Of a stretch of DNA of 30,481 bases, positions 22,956 through 30,481 are shown one piece after another. Position numbers and translations under genes: made by a program. Numbering within the stretch: the stretch's first letter is position 1; the number at the start of each line of letters is the position of its first letter. The notes under the pieces are model-generated. The model saw nothing but the letters and a program-made list of their open reading frames with translations, ran no database searches and was not told the origin of the DNA. The DNA is from SURF-24 sp964537965 (GTDB taxonomy: Bacteria; Bacteroidota; Ignavibacteria; Ignavibacteriales; SURF-24), in NCBI GenBank assembly GCA_964537965.1, contig CAZIDB010000025.1, positions 1 through 30,481 on the forward strand, given 5' to 3'.

Positions 22956-25901
22956 ATGCGATTAACAAAAATACTTTTATTAGCTGCAATTTCTTTCGGT
23001 GTATCCGGAGTTGCTTTACCACAGATTATCGGGTACCCGGATTCTGAAGGAAGTAACGATGTTGTTTATATCAATGCTTATCCGGAAGACACTTCCGAGT
23101 TTGATCAGACAGCCCCGACGGTAAATTCCTGTTTAAACAATCCTGTAACAATTTCCTTAACTAACAAAAGCCTGAAGGAAATACTTAAGAAGATTGCACT
23201 TTTAACAAAAACTAAAATGGTATTTAACGAAGAGCTGATTAACCAGGAGAATTTTTCTGTTGAAGCTGAAGAAAAACCATTAAAGAAAGTGCTTGATGAA
23301 TTGTTTACCGGAACCGGCATTTCTTATGTCGAATATAAAATGGGGCAGATTGTACTTGGAAAGGAAAAGAAAATAGCTGAGAAAACCGGATCAATTAAAG
23401 GAATTGTAAGAGATGAAAAAGGTGAAACTTTACCGGGTGCTAACGTTGTAGTTCTTGAAACAGGTGCAGGCTGTACTACAAACGCAGAAGGAAAGTATTA
23501 CATTAAAAATCTGAAACCAGGGAAATATAATCTCAAAGTATCATTCATTTCCTGTGAAAGCTTTGAACAGGAAATTATTGTTGTAGAAGGAAAAATAATT
23601 GAACTTGATCTCACTCTTACATCAACTTCATTTCAGATTGGCGGAATTGAGGTAATAGGCAATTCTGAACTTATTCCTACTGATGTTTCCACCAAAACAG
23701 TAATTAATAGCGGTGAAATTGAACATTACCAGGCATCAAGCATTAAAGATGTGCTTGATCTAGTTCCGGGTGTTCAAAAAACAGATAATCCCGGTTTAAG
23801 CAAAACAAGTCAGATTGCAATCCGCAGTGATGAATCAAACCAGTCATCTGCTTTCGGAACATTGGTTGTTCTTGACGGCGCCCCGGTTTCGAATAATGCT
23901 AACCTTCAGTTTGAAAGATCAACTGACCTTGGCGTTTCTAATATGGGTGGTGGTGTAGATCTGCGTACAATTCCTGCAGACAACATTGAATCAATTGAAG
24001 TAATCACCGGTTTACCATCCGTAAAGTACGGAGATGTTACTGAAGGTGTAATCAATGTTAAAACGAAAATTGGAAGACAACCGCACAGACTAAAATTAAA
24101 AAATAACCCGGATACCCGCGAAGCTAACCTTGGCGGTGGATGGCTTATTGGGCAAAGCGGATTAAGCTATAATGTGAACGTGGCAAGAAGTGAAAGAGAC
24201 GTAAGAAAAGACGGTGACGAATATACAAGGTTTACTGCCCAGACAGTTTACTCACAGAATTTCCCAGACATCAACCTTAGTACAAATCATAAATTATCCG
24301 GCCAGGCAATTTATGATGAGGAAGAACCGAAGGGTGATGTTTACCAGACAAAAAATTACAACCGCGGTTTTTCAATTGGATTTACCTCCTGGGGTAAGTA
24401 TGTTCCTGCCGATGAGGTTTCTTCTTATGAATACAATTTCCATGTTAATATGAGAAGAGAAAACTCCATGAAATCAAAACTTGTTCAGGCAGATCTTCAC
24501 GTCTTACCAAACGGAGATACTATTTCCACTTACCTTGGCAAGTTGGAAACAAAAGGAATTGAATGGACAGTTGACGGAAGGCTTGAATTGAATTACCTTT
24601 TTTATACCGGTAATTTTGTTCACAAAATTCTTGCAGGAACAGAAATTCAGTACAATGCAAATACCGGTGAGGGTTTAACTTTCGATACATTGTATAACCC
24701 GTATGGACTTTCATCCGGAAGGCGTCCTTATAGTTTTTCATCTATCCCCGGCCAACTACTGCCAAGCATTTATTTTGAAGATAAGATAACCGGTCACCTG
24801 CTGTATGATTTTAGTCTTATGGTTGGTGCAAGATATGAAATGTACAGGCCATTTCAATTTAACCTGAAAGGTTTATGGGGTGATGGTGATCTTGTTAAAT
24901 CCCACCAGGGAACATTCTTTAATCCGCGTGCTAATCTTATGGTATATTTTTCTCAGGATAATCAACTTCGCTTAAGTGCGGGTAGAACTTCAAAATCACC
25001 GCCAATGAGTACTATTTATCCTGATGAAGAAATTTTCAGGTGGAGGAATCCGAACTCGCTTGAGATTCATTACATGCGTTATGATACAAGAGTTCCTGAG
25101 TTGAAAGGTTACCAGGAAAACCAATATGAAATTTCTTATGATCAGAAATTTTTTAGTGAAATTGGTTTAACATTTTCAGCATATTATAAAGAGCGGGATA
25201 ATGAAACAAGGTCAATAACAATTCCGGTTTTTGTTAATACGCCTCAGGGAACTTACTATGTTGATTATTACGGGATTGCGAAGAACCAGGGCTGGACAGT
25301 TACAAAAGGTCTGGAATTATCACTACGTACAAACAAGATAAAACCATTGAATATGTTCTTCCAGGTTTCTGCCACTTACAGTTACAGTAATAATTCTTAC
25401 AGGGGATACGCATACGATCCTACTCCCGACGCCAGTATTGGGCAATATGCCAACTACAGGGTTGGTGATACTTTAATCGGATTTATTTATGCACCGTCCG
25501 GCAGGTGGAAGGATATCATCCAGCTTAATTATTATTTGAAATATACTATGCCTGATCTTGGTTTATGGGTTACACTTCGTGCAGAACATCTTGTAATGGA
25601 AAGGACACAATCATATAATCAGGAACCTATTGTGTATGAATTGCTAACCGAAAGCGGTAAAGAAAGCTACTGGTTTGACAGGGAGATAAAAATTAAAAAT
25701 GCCAAGTGGCTTTTTAATCTTAACATAAGTAAATCTCTTTTTGAAGGAGCCGAAATTTCGTTCTACGTAAATAATTTCCTTGATGACCAGGCAGTGCGTC
25801 AATATGTTTCTTCGCCCGGAACTATCTCTGAAGAAATCCGGAATCCTTCTTTGTTTTACGGAATTGAATTCAGTTCAACTTTAGATAACCTGTTTAAATA
25901 A
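22956..25901 (+). CDS. TonB-dependent receptor with STN signalling domain
   Basis: This 981-residue outer-membrane receptor imports an unidentified ligand using TonB energy. A signal peptide (about 1-23) is followed by an STN domain (about 60-135: V-T-I-S-L-T-N-K-S-L-K-E-I-L-K-K-I), which signals to FecR. Next come a carboxypeptidase-regulatory-like domain (about 145-223: G-I-V-R-D-E-K-G-E-T-L-P-G-A-N-V), the plug (about 245-372: V-L-D-L-V-P-G-V-Q ... I-E-S-I-E-V-I-T-G-L-P-S-V-K-Y-G) and the beta-barrel. GAGGAAT lies just before the ATG. No SusD gene follows, so this is not a canonical polysaccharide utilisation pair. The next gene, a lipoprotein, begins 6 bp downstream. Confidence 0.94.
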   Translation: MRLTKILLLAAISFGVSGVALPQIIGYPDSEGSNDVVYINAYPEDTSEFDQTAPTVNSCLNNPVTISLTNKSLKEILKKIALLTKTKMVFNEELINQENFSVEAEEKPLKKVLDELFTGTGISYVEYKMGQIVLGKEKKIAEKTGSIKGIVRDEKGETLPGANVVVLETGAGCTTNAEGKYYIKNLKPGKYNLKVSFISCESFEQEIIVVEGKIIELDLTLTSTSFQIGGIEVIGNSELIPTDVSTKTVINSGEIEHYQASSIKDVLDLVPGVQKTDNPGLSKTSQIAIRSDESNQSSAFGTLVVLDGAPVSNNANLQFERSTDLGVSNMGGGVDLRTIPADNIESIEVITGLPSVKYGDVTEGVINVKTKIGRQPHRLKLKNNPDTREANLGGGWLIGQSGLSYNVNVARSERDVRKDGDEYTRFTAQTVYSQNFPDINLSTNHKLSGQAIYDEEEPKGDVYQTKNYNRGFSIGFTSWGKYVPADEVSSYEYNFHVNMRRENSMKSKLVQADLHVLPNGDTISTYLGKLETKGIEWTVDGRLELNYLFYTGNFVHKILAGTEIQYNANTGEGLTFDTLYNPYGLSSGRRPYSFSSIPGQLLPSIYFEDKITGHLLYDFSLMVGARYEMYRPFQFNLKGLWGDGDLVKSHQGTFFNPRANLMVYFSQDNQLRLSAGRTSKSPPMSTIYPDEEIFRWRNPNSLEIHYMRYDTRVPELKGYQENQYEISYDQKFFSEIGLTFSAYYKERDNETRSITIPVFVNTPQGTYYVDYYGIAKNQGWTVTKGLELSLRTNKIKPLNMFFQVSATYSYSNNSYRGYAYDPTPDASIGQYANYRVGDTLIGFIYAPSGRWKDIIQLNYYLKYTMPDLGLWVTLRAEHLVMERTQSYNQEPIVYELLTESGKESYWFDREIKIKNAKWLFNLNISKSLFEGAEISFYVNNFLDDQAVRQYVSSPGTISEEIRNPSLFYGIEFSSTLDNLFK

Positions 25902-25907
25902 TTTTTT

Positions 25908-27017
25908 ATGTTGGGTAGTAAAGTGAAACAGAAAATATTTTTAATAATAAGTGTGCTGATAGCTTTTATCTCGGGATGTTCTGAACAGCCACCGACAGGC
26001 CATGATGGTTCCGGAACATTGGTGTTGTATTCTTTATGGGATACATCTTCTGTGGAAGGCGTTCAGAAAATTGTTGCTATGGATAATGCCAAAGTAATTT
26101 TAGTTTCCGAATACGGAACAATAATTAAATATACTGACCAGCAGGGCCGGTTGGAATTATCTCATTTACCTGCAGCTACGTATGATATTTCAGTCAGAAA
26201 AAATCATCCCGAAGATAATAACATAATATTGTGCGGTTCGCTAAGAACCGTGAAGGTTGGATATGATATGACTGTAAGCGATACAATTTATACTAAACCG
26301 TTTTCAAGCTTCGGCATTTCAATAAATGAAATTTACAGCGCAGGCCCTGTAAATAATGTCTTCTATTTCTTTGATCAGTTTATTGAATTATATAATTCAA
26401 GCGATGAAATAAAATACCTTGATGGAATGCTGATTGCAAGAGTTTCGGGTAACAGCGAAGGTAAAGGTCCGGGTGCCGATGAAGGTGATGATGGAGACAT
26501 TGACGGCATTACTTATCTGTTTAAGTTTCCAGGAAATCCGGGTGAAAAGAATTATCCTTTTAATCCGCATGAATTTATTGTCCTGGCTGGTGACGGTGTT
26601 GATCATAGAACTGCATGTGCAACAAGCATAGATTTATCTAAATCCGATTGGGAATTCTTTAATCAGTATTCACCTGAAGACGTGGACAATAAGAATGTAA
26701 AGAACCTTATTAATCTCAGGTCAGATAGAACAGCTGACTTTCTTATAAGTTTATCTGGTGATGTAGTTGTTATTACAACCGGAGAGGATTCTGTTTATAC
26801 CGATGGTTTTGATATTTCAACTATAATAGATGGTGTTGAATACCAGACAAATTCCGGTCCGTTAAAAACACTTGACTCAAGAATTGACAGAAGTTATGCT
26901 ATATGTCCCGGTAAATATTCCGGTAAATCTTTCCAGAGAAGAGAACCCGGATTGGATACAAACGACGGCTTACTTGACTGGGAAATTTTATCTTCTCCAA
27001 CTCCTGGATATCAATAA
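25908..27017 (+). CDS. DUF4876-like lipoprotein
   Basis: This 369-residue predicted lipoprotein has a lipobox I-S-G-C with Cys24. An N-terminal carboxypeptidase-regulatory-like beta domain (about 35-130: A-K-V-I-L-V-S-E-Y-G-T ... L-P-A-A-T-Y-D-I-S-V) precedes a larger domain opening I-N-E-I-Y-S-A-G-P-V-N-N and F-D-Q-F-I-E-L-Y-N-S-S-D-E, which recalls DUF4876 and the lamin-tail fold. The final S-R-I-D-R-S-Y-A-I-C-P-G and S-P-T-P-G-Y are also usual there. It lies 6 bp after the TonB receptor gene, so it is probably its partner at the outer membrane, in the position a SusD lipoprotein would hold. The ligand is unknown. Family naming is from memory. Confidence 0.7.
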   Translation: MLGSKVKQKIFLIISVLIAFISGCSEQPPTGHDGSGTLVLYSLWDTSSVEGVQKIVAMDNAKVILVSEYGTIIKYTDQQGRLELSHLPAATYDISVRKNHPEDNNIILCGSLRTVKVGYDMTVSDTIYTKPFSSFGISINEIYSAGPVNNVFYFFDQFIELYNSSDEIKYLDGMLIARVSGNSEGKGPGADEGDDGDIDGITYLFKFPGNPGEKNYPFNPHEFIVLAGDGVDHRTACATSIDLSKSDWEFFNQYSPEDVDNKNVKNLINLRSDRTADFLISLSGDVVVITTGEDSVYTDGFDISTIIDGVEYQTNSGPLKTLDSRIDRSYAICPGKYSGKSFQRREPGLDTNDGLLDWEILSSPTPGYQ

Positions 27018-27078
27018 AAACAGCAGTGACTTGTAGTATGAAAAATATAAAACAAAACGTTTGGAGTAATAACCAGAA

Positions 27079-28181
27079 ATGAAAAAAACTCTTTTTGTTA
27101 TAATACTTGTTTTAATTTACTCCTCTGTATCCGGGCAAAATACGCGTATAACTTCTTTGGGCGGAATGACCATTGCGTTAGATGATCCGGACTTATCACT
27201 TAATCTTTATGACTATGGGAATAATCCTGCCTGGTTTATAAATGATGAAACTAATACCTGGCTTAAAATTATGCCATCTGCTTCAAACAGTACCGGAGAT
27301 TACAGGCGCAAATACGATTTTGAAGAACAGCAGCTTTATGATTTGACTTTTATCGGTGTTAAAACTCTTGGTACAAAAGGTACATTTCTAGGATCAGCTT
27401 CTTATGCTTATGATAATCGCGAAAATGTTTACAGATCATTGAAGTATAATACCTATGATGGTGAAGCATCCTTTATGGTTGATACTTCGAAAGGGGATTT
27501 TATTTACAATGGGCCTAAAGTCGGTTTTATGTATAGCCTTGAACTGCTGCCTGATTTTCTTTTTGGAGTATCTGCAAATTATGAATTGCTTGACGGACTG
27601 AAACAGGTTTATTCGAATGCTAAAACAATCTACAGGGAAGTTAACGGCAAGGTTGGATTTGGATATATTGTTAGCAGTGATATTGTTGTCGGTTTGAACC
27701 TTGAACTGTTTGATACGCAGGAAATAATTGAACCGAAAAATCTTGAAGCACTTGATGTTGAGATTTACAGTTACAGGGGCGAAACTTTTTATCTTCAACA
27801 GACAAGCAGCACGCTACAAGAAAAGGTTAGAAAGAAAGGAATAAAGCTTACTCCACAGCTTTATTTAAAACCATTGGAAAATTTTGAGGTTGCACTTCAT
27901 TCAAGTTACTCAACCCATAATTCAAAAATTTACATTGGCAAGAGTACTTTAAAAGAATTTGAAGACTGCTATTCTGATTTTAAGGATATTGAGTTTGGGT
28001 TAAAAGCTAAGTATAAACCTTTCCCAAATCTTACTGCCGGCTTAAATGTGAATTATGCAGAATATGATAACTGGTCAAAGAACTCAAGCGTCAATCTTTT
28101 AACCTGGGAATGGAATGTAAAGAAAGCAGATGCCGGCCTGGGAATCACTTATCAATTTAAAGAACCCGGATTACTTGTAGG
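27079..28181 (+). CDS. Outer-membrane beta-barrel protein (DUF6850-like), 3' end lost in gap
   Basis: At least 367 residues are visible before the run of N. A signal peptide (about 1-19, ending S-V-S-G-Q) is followed by N-T-R-I-T-S-L-G-G-M-T-I-A-L-D-D-P and D-Y-G-N-N-P-A-W, an opening common in outer-membrane porin-like proteins. Many alternating amphipathic strands follow (e.g. F-L-G-S-A-S-Y-A-Y-D-N-R, L-T-A-G-L-N-V-N-Y-A-E-Y). It resembles DUF6850-type barrels that accompany DUF4876 proteins. It begins 61 bp after the lipoprotein, in the same direction, and probably belongs to the same uptake locus. The frame happens to stay open through the N run, but the sequence after the gap is a separate gene. 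Confidence 0.68.
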
Positions 28182-28281
28182 NNNNNNNNNNNNNNNNNNN
28201 NNNNNNNNNNNNNNNNNNNNNNNNNNNNNNNNNNNNNNNNNNNNNNNNNNNNNNNNNNNNNNNNNNNNNNNNNNNNNNNNN
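28182..28281. other. Assembly gap, 100 N
   Basis: Exactly 100 undetermined bases separate two contigs. The figure is a usual placeholder for a gap of unknown size, so genes may be missing here. Confidence 0.98.
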
Positions 28282-28296
28282 TTAACAGGTGGATAT

Positions 28297-30366
28297 ATGA
28301 AAATCTACATACGTTTTATTTTAGCTTTATTAGTTTTTTTGATCTGTTCAGAAGTAACAACTCCACAAACCTGGCAGAAAATTACATCGAGCCCGTACAC
28401 AACTTTTTATGACCTTTATTTTATAAATGAAACGACCGGCTGGGCGGTCGGTTTCCAGGGGCAGATTGCTAAAACTACAGATGGTGGTACAACCTGGGTA
28501 GATCAATCTGTTGACATTAAAAAAGATTTGACTGGCGTTTATTTCTTTGATGAACAAAAAGGATTTATCTGCGGGAATAGCCGCTATATCCTTTCAACAA
28601 CAGATGGTGGTACCAACTGGAAAATTGATTCTCTGGAAGTTATCCCGAATTCTAAAGCGAACAATAAAAAAATATTATTCTTTGATGAACTAAACGGAAG
28701 AATTCTATCTTCAGTTAACTCAAGCGGTGTTCTGCATGGTTACATCCTGAATACAACAGACGGCGGAGTTACCTGGTCAATTTCTTTTGAAGCTGATAAA
28801 GATTTCCTGGATATAGATTATTATGACCCGACACATGCGATAATCAGCGGTAAGGACGCAACATCAAATTTTTATACAAAAGATGGTACTACCTGGACTA
28901 ACTGTCCAAAAGTTGAATTTCCATCAACAGTAGTTTATACACGTTCAGATAACAACGCTGTGGATATGGTTGACGAGAATACTGCTTATATTGTTGGATG
29001 GGGTTCCAAGGTTGGATTGCAGCCTTCAATACTTATTAAAACAACAGATGGTGGAGAAACCTGGACTTATCTTGAGCAGCTTACTGAAAACAGACAGTAC
29101 GATAATTTATGGGGAGTAAAGTTTAAAGATACACAGAATGGTTTTGCTTTGGGTGGTAGTTCGAGCGGTGGAAGTATTCTTTATAAAACTTCAGACGGCG
29201 GACAGAATTGGATCCGCAGCTATGTACCTTTCGGGTCATCATTAAGAAGTACATTTGAAATTGGAGATAAATTATGGTTTGTCGGTAGCTCAGGGTTGCT
29301 TATTTATACTCAGGATGATGGTGTATCCTGGCAGTCGACTTCAAATCCGGTGTCAAATACAATTAATTCGATGATGATTACATTGGACAAGGTTGGATTT
29401 TGTGGCGCTATGGAAGGAGGTTTCCTTAAAACCACAGACGGCGGCGCTATATGGAATTATTCATGCGTTTATTCTGATTTAACTTCTTACAATGTTCAGG
29501 ATATTCATTTTATTAATGATTCAATTGGATTTGCGGCACAGGGTTACGGTAAAGCAGTTAAAACAACTGACGGTGGAACGACCTGGCAGACAATTATATC
29601 GGATACTACTTCTGTAACAACTGTTAACTACGGCGTCTTTTTCGTTAATGAAAATCTTGGTTTTATTGTTGGCAAAACTTCTACCGACAATGACATTATT
29701 TATAAAACTACCGATGGAGGAAATACCTGGAGTATCAAACAAAATATTGCTGGCAAAGATTTGTTAGATGTCGCATTCGCTGATGAAAATACAGGTGCTA
29801 TCGTTGGCAATGGTTTAAAGATTCTTTATACAAATGATGGTGGAGAAAACTGGCAGACTTCGGATATTCTAAATGTTCCTACTGATTTTGCTACTGCCAA
29901 ATTAAAAGGTGTTTGCTTTATTGATGCTTCAACGGCAATTGCAGTTGGTAACAAAGTAATCCTTAAAACAAATGATGGCGGTGAAACCTGGGAATATATT
30001 TCACCCGCTAACACACAGCTTAACAGCGTAGCTTTTTTTGATGAGAATGTTGGATATGCTGTTGGTGATGGTGAACTTCTTAAAACTACCAATAAAGGCG
30101 ATTCCTGGGAAAATGTTACAGATACATTATTGCTTGACAATAATTTTAATGCATTATGCACGGATGGGGAAGGAAATATCTGGGTAGGTTCAGGCAACAG
30201 CACCATCTATTCAAATAAGGATTTTACAAATGTCTCAGTAAGTGATGAATCAGTTTTAAGCAATTATAATTTATCCCAGAATTATCCTAATCCTTTTAAT
30301 CCGACTACAAAAATAAAATATACAATTCCCGTAGAGACGTTGCGCGCAACGTCTCTACAAATGTAA
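28297..30366 (+). CDS. Ycf48-like Asp-box beta-propeller, secreted, with broken T9SS sorting domain
   Basis: The start is ATG 28297 (M-K-I-Y-I-R-F-I) with AGGTGGAT just upstream and a signal peptide of about 25 residues. The 689-residue product has 13 Asp-box repeats of the form K-T-T-D-G-G-x-T-W, each followed by a strand of the G-[FY]-x-V-G type. This is the Ycf48/photosystem-II-stability-factor-like propeller that is widespread in secreted proteins of heterotrophs, where its function is unknown. The C-terminus enters a T9SS domain (L-S-Q-N-Y-P-N-P-F-N-P-T-T-K-I-K-Y) but stops after a palindrome-encoded V-E-T-L-R-A-T-S-L-Q-M. Adding one A after 30358 would restore N-V-T-F-K-V-Y-Y-I-L-G-N-E-V-V-T-L. 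The stop is therefore probably a consensus error or a recent frameshift. Confidence 0.85.
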   Translation: MKIYIRFILALLVFLICSEVTTPQTWQKITSSPYTTFYDLYFINETTGWAVGFQGQIAKTTDGGTTWVDQSVDIKKDLTGVYFFDEQKGFICGNSRYILSTTDGGTNWKIDSLEVIPNSKANNKKILFFDELNGRILSSVNSSGVLHGYILNTTDGGVTWSISFEADKDFLDIDYYDPTHAIISGKDATSNFYTKDGTTWTNCPKVEFPSTVVYTRSDNNAVDMVDENTAYIVGWGSKVGLQPSILIKTTDGGETWTYLEQLTENRQYDNLWGVKFKDTQNGFALGGSSSGGSILYKTSDGGQNWIRSYVPFGSSLRSTFEIGDKLWFVGSSGLLIYTQDDGVSWQSTSNPVSNTINSMMITLDKVGFCGAMEGGFLKTTDGGAIWNYSCVYSDLTSYNVQDIHFINDSIGFAAQGYGKAVKTTDGGTTWQTIISDTTSVTTVNYGVFFVNENLGFIVGKTSTDNDIIYKTTDGGNTWSIKQNIAGKDLLDVAFADENTGAIVGNGLKILYTNDGGENWQTSDILNVPTDFATAKLKGVCFIDASTAIAVGNKVILKTNDGGETWEYISPANTQLNSVAFFDENVGYAVGDGELLKTTNKGDSWENVTDTLLLDNNFNALCTDGEGNIWVGSGNSTIYSNKDFTNVSVSDESVLSNYNLSQNYPNPFNPTTKIKYTIPVETLRATSLQM
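28470..30112 (+). repeat. Thirteen Asp-box repeats in Ycf48-like protein
   Basis: Repeats read K-T-T-D-G-G-T-T-W, S-T-T-D-G-G-T-N-W, N-T-T-D-G-G-V-T-W, Y-T-K-D-G-T-T-W, K-T-T-D-G-G-E-T-W, K-T-S-D-G-G-Q-N-W, Y-T-Q-D-D-G-V-S-W, K-T-T-D-G-G-A-I-W, K-T-T-D-G-G-T-T-W, K-T-T-D-G-G-N-T-W, Y-T-N-D-G-G-E-N-W, K-T-N-D-G-G-E-T-W and K-T-T-N-K-G-D-S-W. The last has lost the Asp. Confidence 0.85.
30331..30358. repeat. 28-bp perfect palindrome, copy C (in-frame in Ycf48-like sorting domain)
   Basis: The two arms are GTAGAGACGTTGCG and its exact reverse complement. The plus strand reads GTA GAG ACG TTG CGC GCA ACG TCT CTA (V-E-T-L-R-A-T-S-L), in the same phase as copies A and B. The inner arm is TTGCG. The premature TAA lies 6 nt downstream. 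Confidence 0.95.
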
Positions 30367-30481
30367 CATTTAAGGTATATTATATTTTAGGTAATGAAGT
30401 AGTAACTCTTTGAAACAAAGAACAAGCTGCAAGGGAAATAGAAAGTGAAATGGGTGGAAGGCAATTAAAGAGGGGAAATAT
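30359..30481 (+). pseudogene. Out-of-frame remainder of the T9SS sorting domain
   Basis: Read with a +1 shift, this stretch gives N-V-T-F-K-V-Y-Y-I-L-G-N-E-V-V-T-L, then loses frame again near 30410. Further on, the order of a normal sorting domain (N-K-E-Q-A-A-G ... E-V-K-W ... G-R-Q-L) can be recovered only by allowing several single-base indels. Either the domain is decaying or the consensus is poor at the window edge. Confidence 0.65.

Noticed and set aside
29826..30206. 126-codon minus-strand ORF opposite the Ycf48-like gene
   Set aside because: It mirrors the repetitive Asp-box coding region; its serine/proline-rich sequence is a by-product of the repeats.
1..30481. CRISPR arrays, tRNA or rRNA genes, transposases, integrases
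   Set aside because: I looked in the intergenic stretches and among the protein products and found no repeat-spacer pattern, no cloverleaf with a T-loop motif and no recombinase motif.

Overview
The window looks like a scaffold from an AT-rich, Gram-negative member of the Bacteroidota/Ignavibacteria lineage. Four large secreted proteins carry the C-terminal type IX secretion (T9SS) sorting domain in the form 'NYPNPFNPTTKIKY ... KIYDxLGNEV ... GVYYYQL ... KKMxLIK', which is typical of Ignavibacteria. LptE, a heptosyltransferase-type GT9, a TonB receptor and a FecI/FecR pair indicate an outer membrane. A run of exactly 100 N (28182-28281) marks a scaffold gap, so this is probably a draft or metagenome-derived assembly.

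Layout. (1) 116-5047, minus strand: an apparent operon of a PD40 beta-propeller protein, a T9SS-exported N-acetylmuramoyl-L-alanine amidase and a T9SS-exported esterase. (2) 5382-8399: a kynurenine 3-monooxygenase-like flavoprotein, an osmC peroxiredoxin facing it across a strong terminator, and a second PD40 protein that is a paralogue of the first. (3) 8516-11227: a T9SS-exported endonuclease I with duplicated Fn3-like modules. (4) 11339-11491: a 50-residue membrane protein. (5) 11579-17612: a compact cluster of miaB, TPR/SPOR protein, metallo-beta-lactamase-fold hydrolase, sigma-54 activator, lptE and processive GT2, closed by a terminator. (6) 17673-20898: TPR protein, 3-methyladenine glycosylase, GT9 and DUF3108 protein, tightly packed and closed by a second terminator. 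(7) 21148 to the gap: an ECF sigma factor, a FecR-type anti-sigma factor, a TonB-dependent receptor with an STN signalling domain, a DUF4876-like lipoprotein and an outer-membrane beta-barrel protein cut by the gap. This reads as a cell-surface-signalling uptake locus. (8) 28297-30366: a Ycf48-like beta-propeller with 13 Asp-box repeats and a broken T9SS domain.

The most unusual signal is a family of 28-bp perfect palindromes (286-313, 1777-1804, 30331-30358). All share the outer arm GTAGAGACG, differ in the inner 5 bp of each arm, and yet stay perfectly self-complementary. All three lie inside T9SS sorting-domain coding sequence, in the same reading frame, and are translated as V-E-T-x-x-x-[ST]-S-L. 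They resemble protein-coding palindromic elements such as those of Rickettsia. The last copy sits just before a frameshift and a run of apparent indels at the window edge, which is probably poor consensus sequence in a repeated domain.
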